Positions 16,363-26,989 of a stretch of DNA of 64,000 nucleotides are shown here, piece after piece (the first letter of the stretch is position 1; every line of letters starts with the position of its first letter). Source of the DNA: Bacillus mycoides (lineage in GTDB: Bacteria; Bacillota; Bacilli; Bacillales; Bacillaceae_G). Made by a program: the position numbers and the translations under genes. The notes under the pieces are model-generated. The model searched no databases, was not told the origin of the DNA, and saw only the letters and a program-made list of their open reading frames with translations. Location of the stretch: the NCBI RefSeq assembly GCF_001757995.1, contig NZ_LXLV01000010.1:124001-188000 (forward strand), in the 5' to 3' direction.

Positions 16363-17334
16363 ATGAGTACGATTAAAGACGTTGCAAAATTAGCAGGGGT
16401 ATCTGTTGCGACCGTTTCCAGAGTGTTAAATAAAAATGGATATGTTCATGAGGATACATTAAAAAAAGTAGAGCGAGCAATTGAAATGCTAGATTATAAG
16501 CCTAGTACAGTAGCACGATCTTTATACAATAAAAAATCTCGTTTAATTGGCTTAGTTGTTCCAAATATCGTGAATCCATTCTTTCCAGAAGTTGCACGTG
16601 CCGTAGAAGATGTAGCACATAAGCAAGGTTACACAGTTGTCCTTTGTAACTCTGATGAAAATTTAGAAAAAGAGAAACAATACATTGATGTGCTTAGACA
16701 AAATAATGTGGATGGGTTTATTGTGGCAACGAATCCACAAAATAGTGTTAATTACATGAATTTGTCTATTCCAGTTGTTGCGATTGACCGTATGTTTAAT
16801 GAGCGCATTCCTACTGTATATGCAGATAACTATGCAGGGAGTCAGGCGGCGACAAAGTTATTAATAGACAAAGGGTGTAAACATATTGCACATATTCGTG
16901 GACCTCGTGATGTGAGTACAGCCAATGAACGTTTTGAAGGTTTTGTAGACGTTATTACGCAAAATAATCTTTCTTATATGATTGCAGAGAGTACATTCGA
17001 TCCAGCTAATAGTGAACGGGTAGCGGTGGAATTATTAGAAGAATATCCGCATATTGATGGAATTGTTGCTGGGAATGATTTAATTGCAATTGGTATCGTA
17101 AAGGCTGCACTTCAAAAAGGAATTTCTATTCCAGACGATTTACAAATTATCGGATTCGATGGGATTTCTTTAACGGAAATGATGTATCCATCTATTACAA
17201 CTGTTGCACAGCCAATTTATGAAATGGGGAAAATTGCAACAGAATTGCTTTTAGAGCAGATGGAAGGAAATCCATTAGAAGAGAAACATTATCGTTTACC
17301 GATTGAAATTATAGAACGAAATACAACGAAGTAA
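16363..17334 (+). CDS. rbsR: ribose operon repressor, LacI family
   Basis: A 323-residue LacI/GalR regulator. The N-terminal helix-turn-helix and hinge read TIKDVAKLAGVSVATVSRVLN and LDYKPSTVARSLYNKKS; the periplasmic-binding-like effector domain follows. It is the first gene of an operon whose other genes are ribose uptake and phosphorylation, so assignment as RbsR is strong. The gene lies 20 bp downstream of a cre-like palindrome. Ribose or a phosphorylated derivative should release it. Confidence 0.9.
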   Translation: MSTIKDVAKLAGVSVATVSRVLNKNGYVHEDTLKKVERAIEMLDYKPSTVARSLYNKKSRLIGLVVPNIVNPFFPEVARAVEDVAHKQGYTVVLCNSDENLEKEKQYIDVLRQNNVDGFIVATNPQNSVNYMNLSIPVVAIDRMFNERIPTVYADNYAGSQAATKLLIDKGCKHIAHIRGPRDVSTANERFEGFVDVITQNNLSYMIAESTFDPANSERVAVELLEEYPHIDGIVAGNDLIAIGIVKAALQKGISIPDDLQIIGFDGISLTEMMYPSITTVAQPIYEMGKIATELLLEQMEGNPLEEKHYRLPIEIIERNTTK

Positions 17335-17347
17335 GGAGATGAAACAG

Positions 17348-18244
17348 ATGCCAAATATTGCAGTAGTAGGTAGCATTTCAATGGACTTAGTGGCTGTTTC
17401 AAAAATACGGCCGAAAGCAGGAGAAACAGTAATTGGTGAAGCGTTTCATACGATCCCAGGAGGAAAAGGGGCCAACCAAGCAGTTGCTGCAGCTAGATTA
17501 GGAGCAAATGTAGCGATGGTTGGTGCAGTAGGAAATGATGATTACGGAACAGTAGTTAGAAAAAATTTGGAGAACGAACGCGTTTTTATCGACTATGTGG
17601 TACCGGTTACAGATAGAACGACAGGAATTGCTCATATCATTTTAGCAGAAGAGGACAACAGTATTGTTGTCGTACAAGGAGCAAATGCCCTTGTAAATGA
17701 GTCGATTGTAGATCGTTCAAAAGACCTTCTTGTAAAAGCAGATATGGTTGTTCTTCAACTAGAGATTCCGCTTGAAACAGTAAAATACGTTCTGGCTATT
17801 TGTGAGGAACATACAATTCCAGTTATGTTGAATCCGGCTCCAGCACAATTTTTATCAGAAGATATTTTAGAAAAAGCGACTTATATTACGCCGAATGAAC
17901 ATGAATGTCGCATCGTATTAAATGATTTCACATCACCAATTGAAGAGTTACTTGCGAAATATCCAAATAAGCTATTGATGACGGAAGGGTCTAACGGTGT
18001 TCGATTCCATAACGGAACGGAAGTTGTTCAAGTTCCAAGTATTGCTGTAGATGTAGTAGATACGACTGGAGCTGGTGATACATTTAACGGTGCGTTAGCA
18101 GTTGCGCTTTCTGAAGGAGAAACACTTCAAAAGGCAATTCGTTTTGCAAATATTGCTGGTGGTCTTTCTGTAACGAAACTTGGGGCACAGGGCGGTATGC
18201 CGACGAGAGATAGAGTACGTGAAGTGCAGGTGATTGTTGGATGA
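17348..18244 (+). CDS. rbsK: ribokinase
   Basis: A 298-residue PfkB-family sugar kinase that phosphorylates D-ribose to ribose-5-phosphate. Both PfkB signatures are present: [16 protein letters not shown] at about residues 38-53 and [17 protein letters not shown] with the catalytic Asp at about residue 239-255. Start placed at ATG 17348, 7 bases after AAGGAGAT; an upstream in-frame ATG at 17339 lies inside the ribosome site. Its TGA overlaps the rbsD start (ATGA), indicating tight coupling. Confidence 0.93.
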   Translation: MPNIAVVGSISMDLVAVSKIRPKAGETVIGEAFHTIPGGKGANQAVAAARLGANVAMVGAVGNDDYGTVVRKNLENERVFIDYVVPVTDRTTGIAHIILAEEDNSIVVVQGANALVNESIVDRSKDLLVKADMVVLQLEIPLETVKYVLAICEEHTIPVMLNPAPAQFLSEDILEKATYITPNEHECRIVLNDFTSPIEELLAKYPNKLLMTEGSNGVRFHNGTEVVQVPSIAVDVVDTTGAGDTFNGALAVALSEGETLQKAIRFANIAGGLSVTKLGAQGGMPTRDRVREVQVIVG

Positions 18245-18636
18245 AAAAGCACGGTGTATTAAATAGTGAAATCGCGGCAGTCCTTGCTTCACTTGGACAT
18301 ACAGATACAATTGTAATTGCTGATTGCGGGTTACCTATTCCTGATGGAGTAAAACGAATTGATTTAGCAGTTGAAATCGGAAAACCTAGTTTTTTAGACG
18401 TATTACAAGTTGTTGCTGATGATATGGCAATTGAAAAAGTGACGTTAGCAGAAGAAGTTATTATGAATAATGCAGAGGTAAATAAAGAAGTTGAGATGCG
18501 ATTAGTAGAGCCAGCATTTGAATATGTGTCTCATAAGGAATTTAAAGAGCATACAAAGAGAGCGAAGGCGATTATTCGTACAGGAGAAGCAACGCCTTAT
18601 GCGAATGTTATTTTACATGCAGGCGTGATTTTTTAA
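18241..18636 (+). CDS. rbsD: D-ribose pyranase
   Basis: A 131-residue RbsD, which interconverts the beta-pyran and beta-furan forms of ribose so that ribokinase can use it. The sequence has the family features: the N-terminal [22 protein letters not shown] with the catalytic His20, the DCGLPIPDG segment, and the C-terminal [17 protein letters not shown]. Its length equals the usual 131-139. It overlaps rbsK by 4 bases. Confidence 0.95.
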   Translation: MKKHGVLNSEIAAVLASLGHTDTIVIADCGLPIPDGVKRIDLAVEIGKPSFLDVLQVVADDMAIEKVTLAEEVIMNNAEVNKEVEMRLVEPAFEYVSHKEFKEHTKRAKAIIRTGEATPYANVILHAGVIF

Positions 18637-18654
18637 TAAAGGGATGTGATGAGA

Positions 18655-20139
18655 ATGCATATTGAAATGAAGAACATTTCAAAAGCGTTCAGTGGTAATC
18701 CTGTTCTAAAAAACGCACAGTTTATGATTGAAACAGGAGAAGTCCATGCATTAATGGGGGAAAATGGAGCGGGGAAATCGACGCTCATGAAGATTTTAAC
18801 AGGTGTATATAAAAAAGACAGTGGAACAGTCACGATTGATGGGAAAGAACGAACTTTTAAAAATGCGAAAGAAGCAGAAGAGTATGGTATTGCATTTATC
18901 CATCAAGAGTTGAACATATTACCGAATTTAACGGTAGCTGAAAATATGTTTCTTGGAAAAGAGTTAATGTATGGGAAAACGGGCATTTTACGTACGCGTC
19001 AAATGAATGCGATTGCCCAGCAACAATTAGCAGATCTTGGTCTACATGTGAGAGGCGCTATGCTAGCAGGTGAATTATCAGTTGGACAACAGCAAATTAT
19101 TGAAATTGCTAAAGCATTAATGACAAATGCAAGCGTTATTATTATGGATGAACCTACAGCGGCATTAACAGATCGCGAAATTGAAACGCTGTTTATTGTT
19201 ATTAATAAATTACGTAAAGAGGGCGTTTCGTTTGTTTATATTTCACACCGGATGGAAGAAATTTTTTCAATATGTGATGCCATTACGATTTTGCGTGATG
19301 GAGAATACGTAGGGAAAAAATTAATTCCAGAAACTTCATTTGATGAAGTAGTTAGCATGATGGTGGGCCGCAGTATTGGTGAACGTTATCCAGAACGAAA
19401 TAGTCCAATTGGCGAAGTGATTTTTGAAATGCGTAACGGAACGAAAAAAGGAAAATTTGAAAATGTTTCGTTTCAAGTTAGGAAAGGTGAAATCCTAGGT
19501 GTTGCGGGCTTGATGGGAGCCGGTCGTACGGATATTATGAAAGCGATATTTGGATATGAACCGCTCGATTCAGGACAAATTTTTATGAATGGACAAGAAG
19601 TGAAAATTGATAGTCCAATTGATGCGATTAGACAACGAATTGCCTTTATTACAGAGGATAGAAAATCTGAAGGGCTTGTGCTAGATTTTTCGATTCGTGA
19701 AAATTTATCTTTGCCAAATTTAGGAAGTCTTTCGAAAGGAAGCGTTGTTAATAAAGGTTTAGAACAGCAATTTACAGAGGATATGATGAAGCTTCTTAAT
19801 GTGAAAGCAGCAAACGGAGAGCAAGCGGTGAAATCTCTTTCTGGTGGAAATCAGCAAAAGATTGTAATTGCAAAATGGCTAGGTATTCATCCGCAGTTAC
19901 TCATTTTAGATGAACCAACAAGAGGTGTAGATGTTGGGGCTAAAAAAGAAATTTACTCTATTATGAATAAGCTTACCGAGCAAGGAGATGCCGTTATTAT
20001 GGTATCGTCTGAGCTTCCAGAAGTTTTAGGAATGAGTGATCGTGTTCTCGTCATTCATGAAGGGAAAATCGGTGGTATTTTAGAGAAAGATCAGGCATCG
20101 CAAGAGTCTATTATGGCACTAGCTACAGGGGGAGAGTAA
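18655..20139 (+). CDS. rbsA: ribose ABC transporter ATP-binding protein
   Basis: A ~494-residue double ATPase of the sugar ABC importer. The first nucleotide-binding domain has Walker [10 protein letters not shown], signature LSVGQQQ and Walker [12 protein letters not shown]; the second has the modified loop GLMGAGRTD, signature LSGGNQQK and [12 protein letters not shown]. This degenerate second P-loop is usual for RbsA. Start is ATG 18655 (MHIEMKN) or ATG 18649; the ribosome site AAAGGGA ends at 18644. It is 3 bp upstream of rbsC. Confidence 0.93.
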   Translation: MHIEMKNISKAFSGNPVLKNAQFMIETGEVHALMGENGAGKSTLMKILTGVYKKDSGTVTIDGKERTFKNAKEAEEYGIAFIHQELNILPNLTVAENMFLGKELMYGKTGILRTRQMNAIAQQQLADLGLHVRGAMLAGELSVGQQQIIEIAKALMTNASVIIMDEPTAALTDREIETLFIVINKLRKEGVSFVYISHRMEEIFSICDAITILRDGEYVGKKLIPETSFDEVVSMMVGRSIGERYPERNSPIGEVIFEMRNGTKKGKFENVSFQVRKGEILGVAGLMGAGRTDIMKAIFGYEPLDSGQIFMNGQEVKIDSPIDAIRQRIAFITEDRKSEGLVLDFSIRENLSLPNLGSLSKGSVVNKGLEQQFTEDMMKLLNVKAANGEQAVKSLSGGNQQKIVIAKWLGIHPQLLILDEPTRGVDVGAKKEIYSIMNKLTEQGDAVIMVSSELPEVLGMSDRVLVIHEGKIGGILEKDQASQESIMALATGGE

Positions 20140-20142
20140 GAT

Positions 20143-21078
20143 ATGGCTAAGAAGGGGAATGTATTACAACAACTTGGTTCTTTAATTGGATTAGTATTAA
20201 TTATCGTAGTAATTACAGCTTTAAATCCAGCATTTATTGAAATTCCAAATTTATTTAATATACTGCGCCAAGTATCGATTAATGCACTCATTGCATTTGG
20301 AATGACCTTCGTTATTTTAACAGGGGGTATTGACTTATCGGTAGGTTCTATTTTAGCATTATCAAGTGCACTTGTTGCTGGAATGATGGCAAGTGGCATG
20401 GATCCGTTCCTTGCAATGGCAGTTGGATTATTAGCAGGTCTTGTAATGGGGATTGTAAACGGTATCATTATTGCGAAGGGAAAAGTAGCTCCGTTTATTG
20501 CGACTTTAGCAACAATGACTATTTTTCGCGGGTTGACGCTTGTTTATATGGACGGACGTCCGATCACTGGTCTTGGTGATCATTTAATGTTCCAAATGTT
20601 TGGCCGTGGTTATTTCCTTGGTATTCCTGTGCCAGCCGTTACAATGATGATCGCTTTTGCAGTACTGTACTTTATTTTAAAGAAAACAACGTTTGGTCGC
20701 CGTACGTTTGCGATTGGTGGAAATGAAGAAGCGGCAGCTTTATCAGGTATTAATGTTACGAGAATTAAAGTAATGATTTACGGTCTTTCCGGAACTTTGG
20801 CAGCGCTTGCAGGTATTGTCTTAACATCAAGATTAGATTCTGCACAGCCGACTGCTGGTACTTCTTACGAATTAGATGCAATTGCTGCAGTTGTGTTAGG
20901 AGGAACGAGTCTTTCTGGCGGAAGAGGATGGATTGTTGGTACATTCATCGGTGTGCTTATTATTGGTGTACTAAATAACGGTTTAAATTTATTAGGTGTA
21001 TCTTCTTTCTTCCAACAAGTTGTAAAAGGACTTGTAATCTTACTAGCTGTACTAATTGATCGTCGAAAAGAAGCGTAA
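20143..21078 (+). CDS. rbsC: ribose ABC transporter permease
   Basis: A 311-residue permease of the BPD_transp_2 family with 8-10 membrane segments. The conserved stretch LTGGIDLSVGSILALSSAL is at about residues 60-78, and AVVLGGTSLSGGRGWIVGT lies near the C-terminal third. It forms the membrane channel with RbsA and receives ribose from RbsB. Confidence 0.93.
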   Translation: MAKKGNVLQQLGSLIGLVLIIVVITALNPAFIEIPNLFNILRQVSINALIAFGMTFVILTGGIDLSVGSILALSSALVAGMMASGMDPFLAMAVGLLAGLVMGIVNGIIIAKGKVAPFIATLATMTIFRGLTLVYMDGRPITGLGDHLMFQMFGRGYFLGIPVPAVTMMIAFAVLYFILKKTTFGRRTFAIGGNEEAAALSGINVTRIKVMIYGLSGTLAALAGIVLTSRLDSAQPTAGTSYELDAIAAVVLGGTSLSGGRGWIVGTFIGVLIIGVLNNGLNLLGVSSFFQQVVKGLVILLAVLIDRRKEA

Positions 21079-21092
21079 TGGAGGGGCAATTC

Positions 21093-22016
21093 ATGAAAAA
21101 ATGGTTACTGATACTCGTTGCATGCATCATGGTAGTTACTGCTGGTTGTTCAATGGAACCACCAGATTGGGCAAAGGATTCTAGCGATAAAGGTCGAAAT
21201 AAAACTATTAAAGTTGGATTTTCTGTTTCAACTTTAAATAATCCATTTTTCGTCACGTTGAAAAAAGGTGCAGAAAAGAAAGCGAAAGATAGCGGCATTG
21301 AATTAATTGCTGTTGATGCACAAAATGATGCAGCGAAGCAAACAAACGATGTTGAAGATTTAATTCAAAAAGGCGTTGATGTAGTTGTTATTAATCCAAC
21401 TGACTCAGATGCCGTTGCTTCAGCGGTAAGTGCAGCTAATGCAGCCAATGTTCCTGTTATTACAGTAGACCGAGTTGCGAATTCAGGTAAAGTTGTTTCT
21501 CACATTGCTTCTAACAATGTCGAAGGTGGTCAAATGGCTAGTGATTACATTCGGGAATTAGTTGGTGAAGGAACAAATGTTGCTGAGTTAGAAGGAATCC
21601 CTGGATCGTCTGCTGCTCGTGAGCGTGGGAAAGGATTCCATAACGTAGCTGATAAGTCTTTAAAAGTAGTAGCAAAACAAGCAGCTGATTTCGATCGTGC
21701 AAAAGGGTTATCCGTTATGGAAAATATTTTGCAAGCGAATAGCGATATAAAAGCAGTGTTTGCTCATAACGATGAAATGGCATTAGGCGCACTTGAGGCG
21801 TTGAAATCTGCTGGCAAAACGGACGTAGTCGTTGTTGGATTTGATGCAACGGACGATGCTGTAAAAGCGGTTAAAGATGGGCGCATGGCAGCAACAGTCG
21901 CTCAAAAACCGGAATTAATCGGAGAGAAGGCGATGGAAACAGCGAAAGAAATAACACAAGGTAAAAAAGTGGACAAATTTGTTCCGATTGAATTAGAGCT
22001 TATTAAGAAAAAATAA
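21093..22016 (+). CDS. rbsB: ribose-binding lipoprotein
   Basis: A 307-residue solute-binding protein anchored as a lipoprotein. The signal peptide ends at lipobox VTAGC (Cys19). The sugar-binding fold shows KVGFSVSTLNNPFFVTLKKGA, the DVVVINPTDSDAV strand, the VDRVANSG hinge-site segment and a C-terminal VVGFDATDDAVKAV. Start placed at ATG 21093 behind GGAGGGG (21080-21086); an in-frame ATG at 21078 overlaps the rbsC stop and the ribosome site. No strong terminator separates it from the next gene. Confidence 0.92.
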   Translation: MKKWLLILVACIMVVTAGCSMEPPDWAKDSSDKGRNKTIKVGFSVSTLNNPFFVTLKKGAEKKAKDSGIELIAVDAQNDAAKQTNDVEDLIQKGVDVVVINPTDSDAVASAVSAANAANVPVITVDRVANSGKVVSHIASNNVEGGQMASDYIRELVGEGTNVAELEGIPGSSAARERGKGFHNVADKSLKVVAKQAADFDRAKGLSVMENILQANSDIKAVFAHNDEMALGALEALKSAGKTDVVVVGFDATDDAVKAVKDGRMAATVAQKPELIGEKAMETAKEITQGKKVDKFVPIELELIKKK

Positions 22017-22054
22017 ATAAATATAAAATGAAAATTAGGAAGGAAGAATAACAA

Positions 22055-22702
22055 ATGAAATTTTTTATTGATACAGCAAACATTAACGAAATTAAAGAGG
22101 CAAATGCATTAGGTGTAGTAGCTGGAGTAACGACAAACCCATCACTTGTGGCAAAAGAAGGCGTAGATTTCCATGAGCGTATTCGTGAAATTTGCAGCTT
22201 TATTGAAGGACCTGTAAGCGCAGAAGTAATTAGCTTAGAAGCTGATAAAATGATTGAAGAAGGAAAAGAGTTAGCAAAAATCGCTCCAAACGTTGTTGTA
22301 AAAGTTCCAATGACAACAGAAGGCTTAAAAGCAGTAAAAGCATTCTCAGATTTAGGAATTCGTACAAACGTTACATTAGTATTCTCAGCAGTTCAAGCAT
22401 TACTTGCAGCTCGCGCTGGTGCGACATACGTTTCACCATTCTTAGGTCGCCTAGATGATATCGGTCATAACGGTATGGACTTAATCCGCCAAATCGCAGA
22501 AATCTTTGCAATTCACGGCATTGAAACAGAAATCATTGCAGCATCTGTACGTCACAGTGTTCACGTAACAGAAGCAGCATTAAACGGTTCACATATTGCA
22601 ACAATCCCAGCAAACGTAATTGCTTCATTAGTGAAGCACCCATTAACAGATCAAGGAATTGAGAAGTTCTTAGCTGATTGGGAAAAAACACAAGAGAAAT
22701 AA
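22055..22702 (+). CDS. tal: small transaldolase / fructose-6-phosphate aldolase family
   Basis: A 215-residue transaldolase of the short (type 3B / FSA-like) family. The Schiff-base lysine is in NVVVKVPMT (residue 83); [28 protein letters not shown] and the late [10 protein letters not shown] motifs match. It carries out the non-oxidative pentose-phosphate reaction between sedoheptulose-7-P and glyceraldehyde-3-P, or a dihydroxyacetone-type aldol reaction; sequence alone does not decide. It lies 38 bp after rbsB with no terminator between and with a strong one after it, so it is probably the last gene of the ribose operon and processes ribose-5-phosphate. Codon use is that of a well-expressed gene. 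Confidence 0.88.
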   Translation: MKFFIDTANINEIKEANALGVVAGVTTNPSLVAKEGVDFHERIREICSFIEGPVSAEVISLEADKMIEEGKELAKIAPNVVVKVPMTTEGLKAVKAFSDLGIRTNVTLVFSAVQALLAARAGATYVSPFLGRLDDIGHNGMDLIRQIAEIFAIHGIETEIIAASVRHSVHVTEAALNGSHIATIPANVIASLVKHPLTDQGIEKFLADWEKTQEK

Positions 22703-22713
22703 TACGAAATGGA

Positions 22714-22748
22714 GAACCCAAGTTTAATTAACTTGGGTTCTTTTTTTG
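22714..22748 (+). terminator. terminator of the ribose operon
   Basis: GAACCCAAGTT (22714-22724) pairs with AACTTGGGTTC (22730-22740), then T7. Confidence 0.9.
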
Positions 22749-22762
22749 TTTGAAAGAATTTT

Positions 22763-22778
22763 CATGCAATTGTGCATA
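22763..22778 (+). promoter_or_regulatory. PlcR box candidate for inhA2
   Basis: CATGCAATTGTGCATA matches the PlcR consensus TATGNAN4TNCATA at every fixed base except the first (C for T). It is ~390 bp upstream of inhA2, a known PlcR-regulated gene in the B. cereus group, with AT-rich promoter-like sequence following. The bcr1 copy at 22853-23001 lies between box and gene. Confidence 0.7.
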
Positions 22779-22852
22779 TTGTCTTTTAAATTTTTAATAT
22801 AAGCTATTTAATATATACAAATCACTCTTTATTTTTCACATTTCGACATAAA

Positions 22853-23001
22853 GTGAAACTTTAATCAGTGGGGGTTTTGTCCATCTCCCACTAATTATTA
22901 GCCTTCACCAATCGGGCTTTTACGGGCAGTTATCTCCCACCTAACTTCATCGGATTCGCCGAATTTTGAGGTGGGAGTCTTACTGCCCAGCAAATAGCGG
23001 G
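22853..23001 (+). repeat. bcr1-type repeat, copy 3
   Basis: A 149-bp element (GTGAAACTTT...GCGGG) with perfect ATAAA duplications at 22848-22852 and 23002-23006. Same two-hairpin layout; several compensated or nearby changes (CTCCCACTAATT) weaken the first stem slightly. If transcription of inhA2 starts near the PlcR box, this copy is in its 5' untranslated region. Confidence 0.87.
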
Positions 23002-23038
23002 ATAAAAAGATAGAGGGTCTGACCAGAAAACTGGAGGG

Positions 23039-23079
23039 CATGATTCTATAACAGAAAGCTTATTGCTTATAGAATCATG
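23039..23079 (+). promoter_or_regulatory. hairpin in the inhA2 leader
   Basis: CATGATTCTATA (23039-23050) and TATAGAATCATG (23068-23079) form a perfect 12-bp stem with a 17-base loop, followed by TCTTTTATTATA. It could be a weak terminator/attenuator or a 5' mRNA stabiliser. It ends 75 bases before the start codon. Confidence 0.5.
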
Positions 23080-23154
23080 TCTTTTATTATACAAGGGAGG
23101 ATAGATTACATATTTTTATCGGAAGTTTAAGATTGATACAAGGGGATGATTAAA

Positions 23155-25548
23155 ATGAGAAAAAAAGCGCCATTTAAAGTGTTGTCATCATTAACAATCG
23201 CGACACTCATCGGATGCTCAGCTGTAATGAGTGCTCCGTTAGCATACGCAGAAACGCCAGCAAAAGAAAGTGTGTCTACAACGCCGATTGATCATAATTT
23301 AATTCAAGAAGATCGTTTAGCGGAAGCGCTGAAAGAAAGAGGAACAATTAATCCAGCATCATCAAAAGAAGAGACAAAAAAGGCTGTAGAGCAATATATT
23401 GAAAAGAAGCAAGGGGATCAGGCGAATAAAGAAATTCTTCCCGATGATGCGAATCAAGAAGCATCTGATTTCGTAAAAAAGATAAAAGAGAAAAAGATGG
23501 AAGAAAAGGAAAAAGTAAAGAAAGCTGAAAAAAATGTTAGTCCTGATCAAAAGCCGGAACCAAATAAAAAGCAATTGAATGGGCAGGTTCCAACTTCCAA
23601 GGCAAAGCAAGCTCCGTATAAGGGGGCTGTTCGAACTGATAAAGTATTAGTGTTACTTGTTGAATTTAGTGATTATAAACATAATAATATTGAACAAACA
23701 CCAGGTTATATGTATTCGAAAGACTTTAGTAGAGAACATTATCAAAAGATGTTATTCGGTAAGGAACCGTACACGTTATTTGATGGTTCGAAAGTAAAAA
23801 CGTTTAAACAATATTATGAAGAGCAGTCTGGCGGTAGTTATACGACAGACGGATATGTAACGGAATGGCTAACTGTCCCAGGCAAAGCTGCTGATTACGG
23901 GGCTGATGGTAGTAGTGGTCACGATAATAAAGGTCCAAAAGGTGCACGTGATTTAGTGAAGGAAGCTTTACAAGCAGCTGCTGAGAAAGGGTTAGATTTA
24001 TCTCAGTTTGATCAATTCGATAGATATGATACAAATGGTGACGGTAATCAAAATGAATCTGACGGTGTAATCGATCATTTAATGGTAATCCATGCTGGTG
24101 TTGGTCAAGAAGCTGGCGGTGGTAAATTAGGAGATGATGCAATTTGGTCACATCGATCTAAATTAGCAAGGGATCCAGTAGCGATTGAAGGAACAACATC
24201 TAAAGTACCTTATTGGGGTGGAAAAGTAGCGGCTCATGATTACACAATTGAACCAGAAGACGGTGCAGTAGGTGTGTTTGCACATGAATTTGGACATGAC
24301 CTTGGTTTACCAGATGAGTATGATACGAATTATACTGGAAATGGATCACCTGTTGAAGCTTGGTCATTAATGAGTGGAGGTAGCTGGACAGGAAAAATCG
24401 CAGGGACAGAGCCAACTAGTTTTTCACCACAAAATAAAGACTTCTTACAAAAGAATATGGGTGGAAACTGGGCAAAAATTTTAGAAGTAGATTACGATAA
24501 AATTAAGAGTGGTATAGGAGTCCCTACATATATTGATCAAAGTGTTACGAAATCAAATCGTCCAGGTGTCGTACGTGTCAACTTACCAGGTAAGAGTATT
24601 GAAACAATTAAGCCTGGATTTGGAAAGCGTGCATACTATAGTACAAGAGGCGATGATATTCATACGACATTAGAAACACCATTCTTCGATTTAACAAAAG
24701 GAACAAATGCAAAATTTGATTATAAAGCGAATTATGAACTAGAAGCAGAGTGTGATTTCATCGAAGTACATGCTGTAACTGAAGATGGAACGAAAACATT
24801 AATTGATAGATTGGGAGAAAACATAGTCCAAGAAGATAGAGATACAACAGATGGAAAATGGGTTGATAAATCATATAATTTAAGTCAATTTAAAGGGAAG
24901 AAAGTTAAACTACAATTCGACTATATTACAGATCCAGCTTTAACATATAAAGGTTTCGCAATGGATAATGTAAATGTAACAGTTGATGGACGAGTAGTAT
25001 TTTCAGATGACGCAGAAGGACAGTCTCAAATGAAGTTAAATGGATTCGTTGTTTCTGATGGGACAGAAAAGAAACCCCATTATTATTATCTAGAGTGGAG
25101 AAACTATGCCGGATCAGATAATGGATTAAAAGCGGGAAAAGGTCCGGTGTATAATACAGGTCTTGTCGTTTGGTATGCAGATGATAGTATCAAAGATAAC
25201 TGGGTTGGGTTACATCCAGGTGAAGGCTTCCTTGGTGTTGTAGATTCTCATCCAGAAGCGATTGTTGGAAATTTAGGAGGGAAACCAGCATACGGTAATA
25301 CTGGAATTCAAATTGCAGATGCTGCATTTTCATTTGATCAAACACCTTCATGGAGTGTAAATTCATTTACACGAGGACAGTTTAATTATACTGGATTACA
25401 AGGTGTTACAACATTTGATGATTCAAAAGTATACAGTAATAAACAAATTGCTGACGCAGGACGCAAAGTTCCAAACCTTGGACTTAAATTCCAAGTTGTT
25501 GGACAAGCAGAGGATAAGTCAGCAGGCGCTGTTTGGATTAGACGTTAA
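23155..25548 (+). CDS. inhA2: immune inhibitor A metalloprotease (InhA2 type)
   Basis: A 797-residue secreted M6-family zinc metalloprotease. The signal peptide ends near residue 33 (SAPLAYAET), then a charged propeptide of about 125 residues rich in Lys/Glu. The catalytic motif is H377-E-F-G-H381 followed by PDEYDT, with a calcium-type loop [13 protein letters not shown] at 292-304; a C-terminal beta-sandwich/VEG-like region follows. InhA proteins degrade host antimicrobial peptides and matrix. Start placed at ATG 23155 because AAGGGGA ends 9 bases upstream; ATG 23146 is directly adjacent to that site. Assignment as InhA2 relies on closeness to plcB-sph and the PlcR-like box. Confidence 0.92.
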   Translation: MRKKAPFKVLSSLTIATLIGCSAVMSAPLAYAETPAKESVSTTPIDHNLIQEDRLAEALKERGTINPASSKEETKKAVEQYIEKKQGDQANKEILPDDANQEASDFVKKIKEKKMEEKEKVKKAEKNVSPDQKPEPNKKQLNGQVPTSKAKQAPYKGAVRTDKVLVLLVEFSDYKHNNIEQTPGYMYSKDFSREHYQKMLFGKEPYTLFDGSKVKTFKQYYEEQSGGSYTTDGYVTEWLTVPGKAADYGADGSSGHDNKGPKGARDLVKEALQAAAEKGLDLSQFDQFDRYDTNGDGNQNESDGVIDHLMVIHAGVGQEAGGGKLGDDAIWSHRSKLARDPVAIEGTTSKVPYWGGKVAAHDYTIEPEDGAVGVFAHEFGHDLGLPDEYDTNYTGNGSPVEAWSLMSGGSWTGKIAGTEPTSFSPQNKDFLQKNMGGNWAKILEVDYDKIKSGIGVPTYIDQSVTKSNRPGVVRVNLPGKSIETIKPGFGKRAYYSTRGDDIHTTLETPFFDLTKGTNAKFDYKANYELEAECDFIEVHAVTEDGTKTLIDRLGENIVQEDRDTTDGKWVDKSYNLSQFKGKKVKLQFDYITDPALTYKGFAMDNVNVTVDGRVVFSDDAEGQSQMKLNGFVVSDGTEKKPHYYYLEWRNYAGSDNGLKAGKGPVYNTGLVVWYADDSIKDNWVGLHPGEGFLGVVDSHPEAIVGNLGGKPAYGNTGIQIADAAFSFDQTPSWSVNSFTRGQFNYTGLQGVTTFDDSKVYSNKQIADAGRKVPNLGLKFQVVGQAEDKSAGAVWIRR

Positions 25549-25554
25549 TAATAT

Positions 25555-25588
25555 AAAAGCACATTCTTCATATGAAGAGTGTGCTTTT
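25555..25588 (+). terminator. terminator of inhA2
   Basis: AAAAGCACATTCTTCA (25555-25570) pairs with TGAAGAGTGTGCTTTT (25572-25587, one mismatch). Beyond it, 25589-25814 holds no gene I can support. Confidence 0.85.
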
Positions 25589-25816
25589 TAAATTTGTACA
25601 GTAAGTTATTATTTTAGCTCATGTAATACAACTGTTGGTTCATGTGTAGTGTATCAAATTATGTGGGGAAAGGAAATATTTCCGAGGAAATTGTCGAAGT
25701 ATCGTTGGCATTTATAGACTTTCTATATTAAAGGAAGAAGGTAATATTGCTTTTATACATAAGTTTATTTACAGTATTACTTGGTTATATGCAAAAGTAA
25801 TATATATTAGGCGAAA

Positions 25817-25857
25817 AAAAAGACAATGATGGAATTAGCCCATCATTGTCTTTTTTA
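25817..25857. terminator. terminator of the MFS gene, possibly bidirectional
   Basis: AAAAAGACAATGATGG (25817-25832) pairs with CCATCATTGTCTTTTT (25840-25855). It overlaps the 3' end of the minus-strand MFS gene. Confidence 0.8.
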
Positions 25858-26989
25858 CTTTGCTTCTTACAAAAATCATTCCAGCAAATGTTAATAAGAA
25901 TGCAGTTCCGATAACAAAGCTAGCGCTAGGTGATGCCCCGATTGCTCCGACTGTAAAGGAGCCAGCAACAACTCCTAACGAGAAAAATGCATAAAACAAT
26001 CCGAATGCTTTCCCTCGGTTACCATCTGTTGTATTTTCAACAAGTAAAGCATTAATTGCTGGGAAGAGGATAGCGAATCCAATTCCATAAATCATCATTA
26101 CGATGAAGAGCATACCTTTTGTTGTAAATAATCCGAGTAAAGATAATGCTAATGCCATAACTGTAATCCCGATTAGCATTAGTTTTGAACGATTAAATCG
26201 ATCGTAAATGCGATTTGTCGGCAGTAAGAAGAAGAGGATAGCGGTAATTCCGAATACACTTAACATCATGCCTGTTGTAGATGCTTTAAGTGCTAACGCC
26301 TCAACTTTTACTGGTAACATATAAGTGACAATCCCTTGTGAAAACATTAGTGTGAAAGCACCAATATATGCTTGTAATAAAGGTTCAGACCTCAATAGTT
26401 CAATCATATCTTCTTTGTTCATCATTTGTGTTCTTGATGTATCTTTTCTTGATACGTTATTTGGTAAGAAGAATAGAGATACGATTGTACCAAGGACCAT
26501 TAAAATAGAAATGGTAATGAACACCCACTCTATACCAGCTGTTGCTTTCATAATGCCGCTGAAAGCAGGTCCTACGATTGCCGCTGTTCCAACAGCAGCA
26601 CCAGATAGAGCCATTGCCTTACCTTGCCTTGTTGAATTTGTTTGTTTTGATAAAAACGTAAAGGCAGCAGGAATTAAAAATCCGTCACTAAAACCGTGCA
26701 TAAAACGCACAACTAATAGTTGTTCACCACTTTGAACAACGGTGTATAACAAGACTATGAAACTCGTAATTCCCATGCTTATATAAAGGATTTTTTTTGC
26801 ACCAAATTTATCAACAGCGGCTCCAGCAATAATATTACCGATCATATTAGCGAATGAGTACATACCGACAACTAGCCCGATAACAAGAGGGGTTCCTCCA
26901 AGGCTTTGAGCGAAAGTACTCATAATAGGTAATTGTGAAAATGTATCTAAAAACGCTACGATAACAATAAAGTAAATAAAATATTTCAA
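25835..26989 (-). CDS. MFS transporter
   Basis: A 384-residue, 12-TM major facilitator protein of the DHA1-like drug-exporter type. Motif A appears as AGAAVDKFGAKKILYISMG at about residues 55-73, and a central cytoplasmic loop (NNVSRKDTSRTQMMNKEDM) separates the two halves. It stands alone, with a divergent promoter region shared with bdhA (26990-27213). Substrate unknown; export of drugs or metabolites is a family-level inference. Confidence 0.85.
   Translation of the reverse strand: MKYFIYFIVIVAFLDTFSQLPIMSTFAQSLGGTPLVIGLVVGMYSFANMIGNIIAGAAVDKFGAKKILYISMGITSFIVLLYTVVQSGEQLLVVRFMHGFSDGFLIPAAFTFLSKQTNSTRQGKAMALSGAAVGTAAIVGPAFSGIMKATAGIEWVFITISILMVLGTIVSLFFLPNNVSRKDTSRTQMMNKEDMIELLRSEPLLQAYIGAFTLMFSQGIVTYMLPVKVEALALKASTTGMMLSVFGITAILFFLLPTNRIYDRFNRSKLMLIGITVMALALSLLGLFTTKGMLFIVMMIYGIGFAILFPAINALLVENTTDGNRGKAFGLFYAFFSLGVVAGSFTVGAIGASPSASFVIGTAFLLTFAGMIFVRSKVKKTMMG

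Noticed and set aside
25589-25814. Possible small gene or decayed gene after inhA2
   Set aside because: Short hydrophobic frames such as one near 25749 have only weak start signals and no recognisable product.
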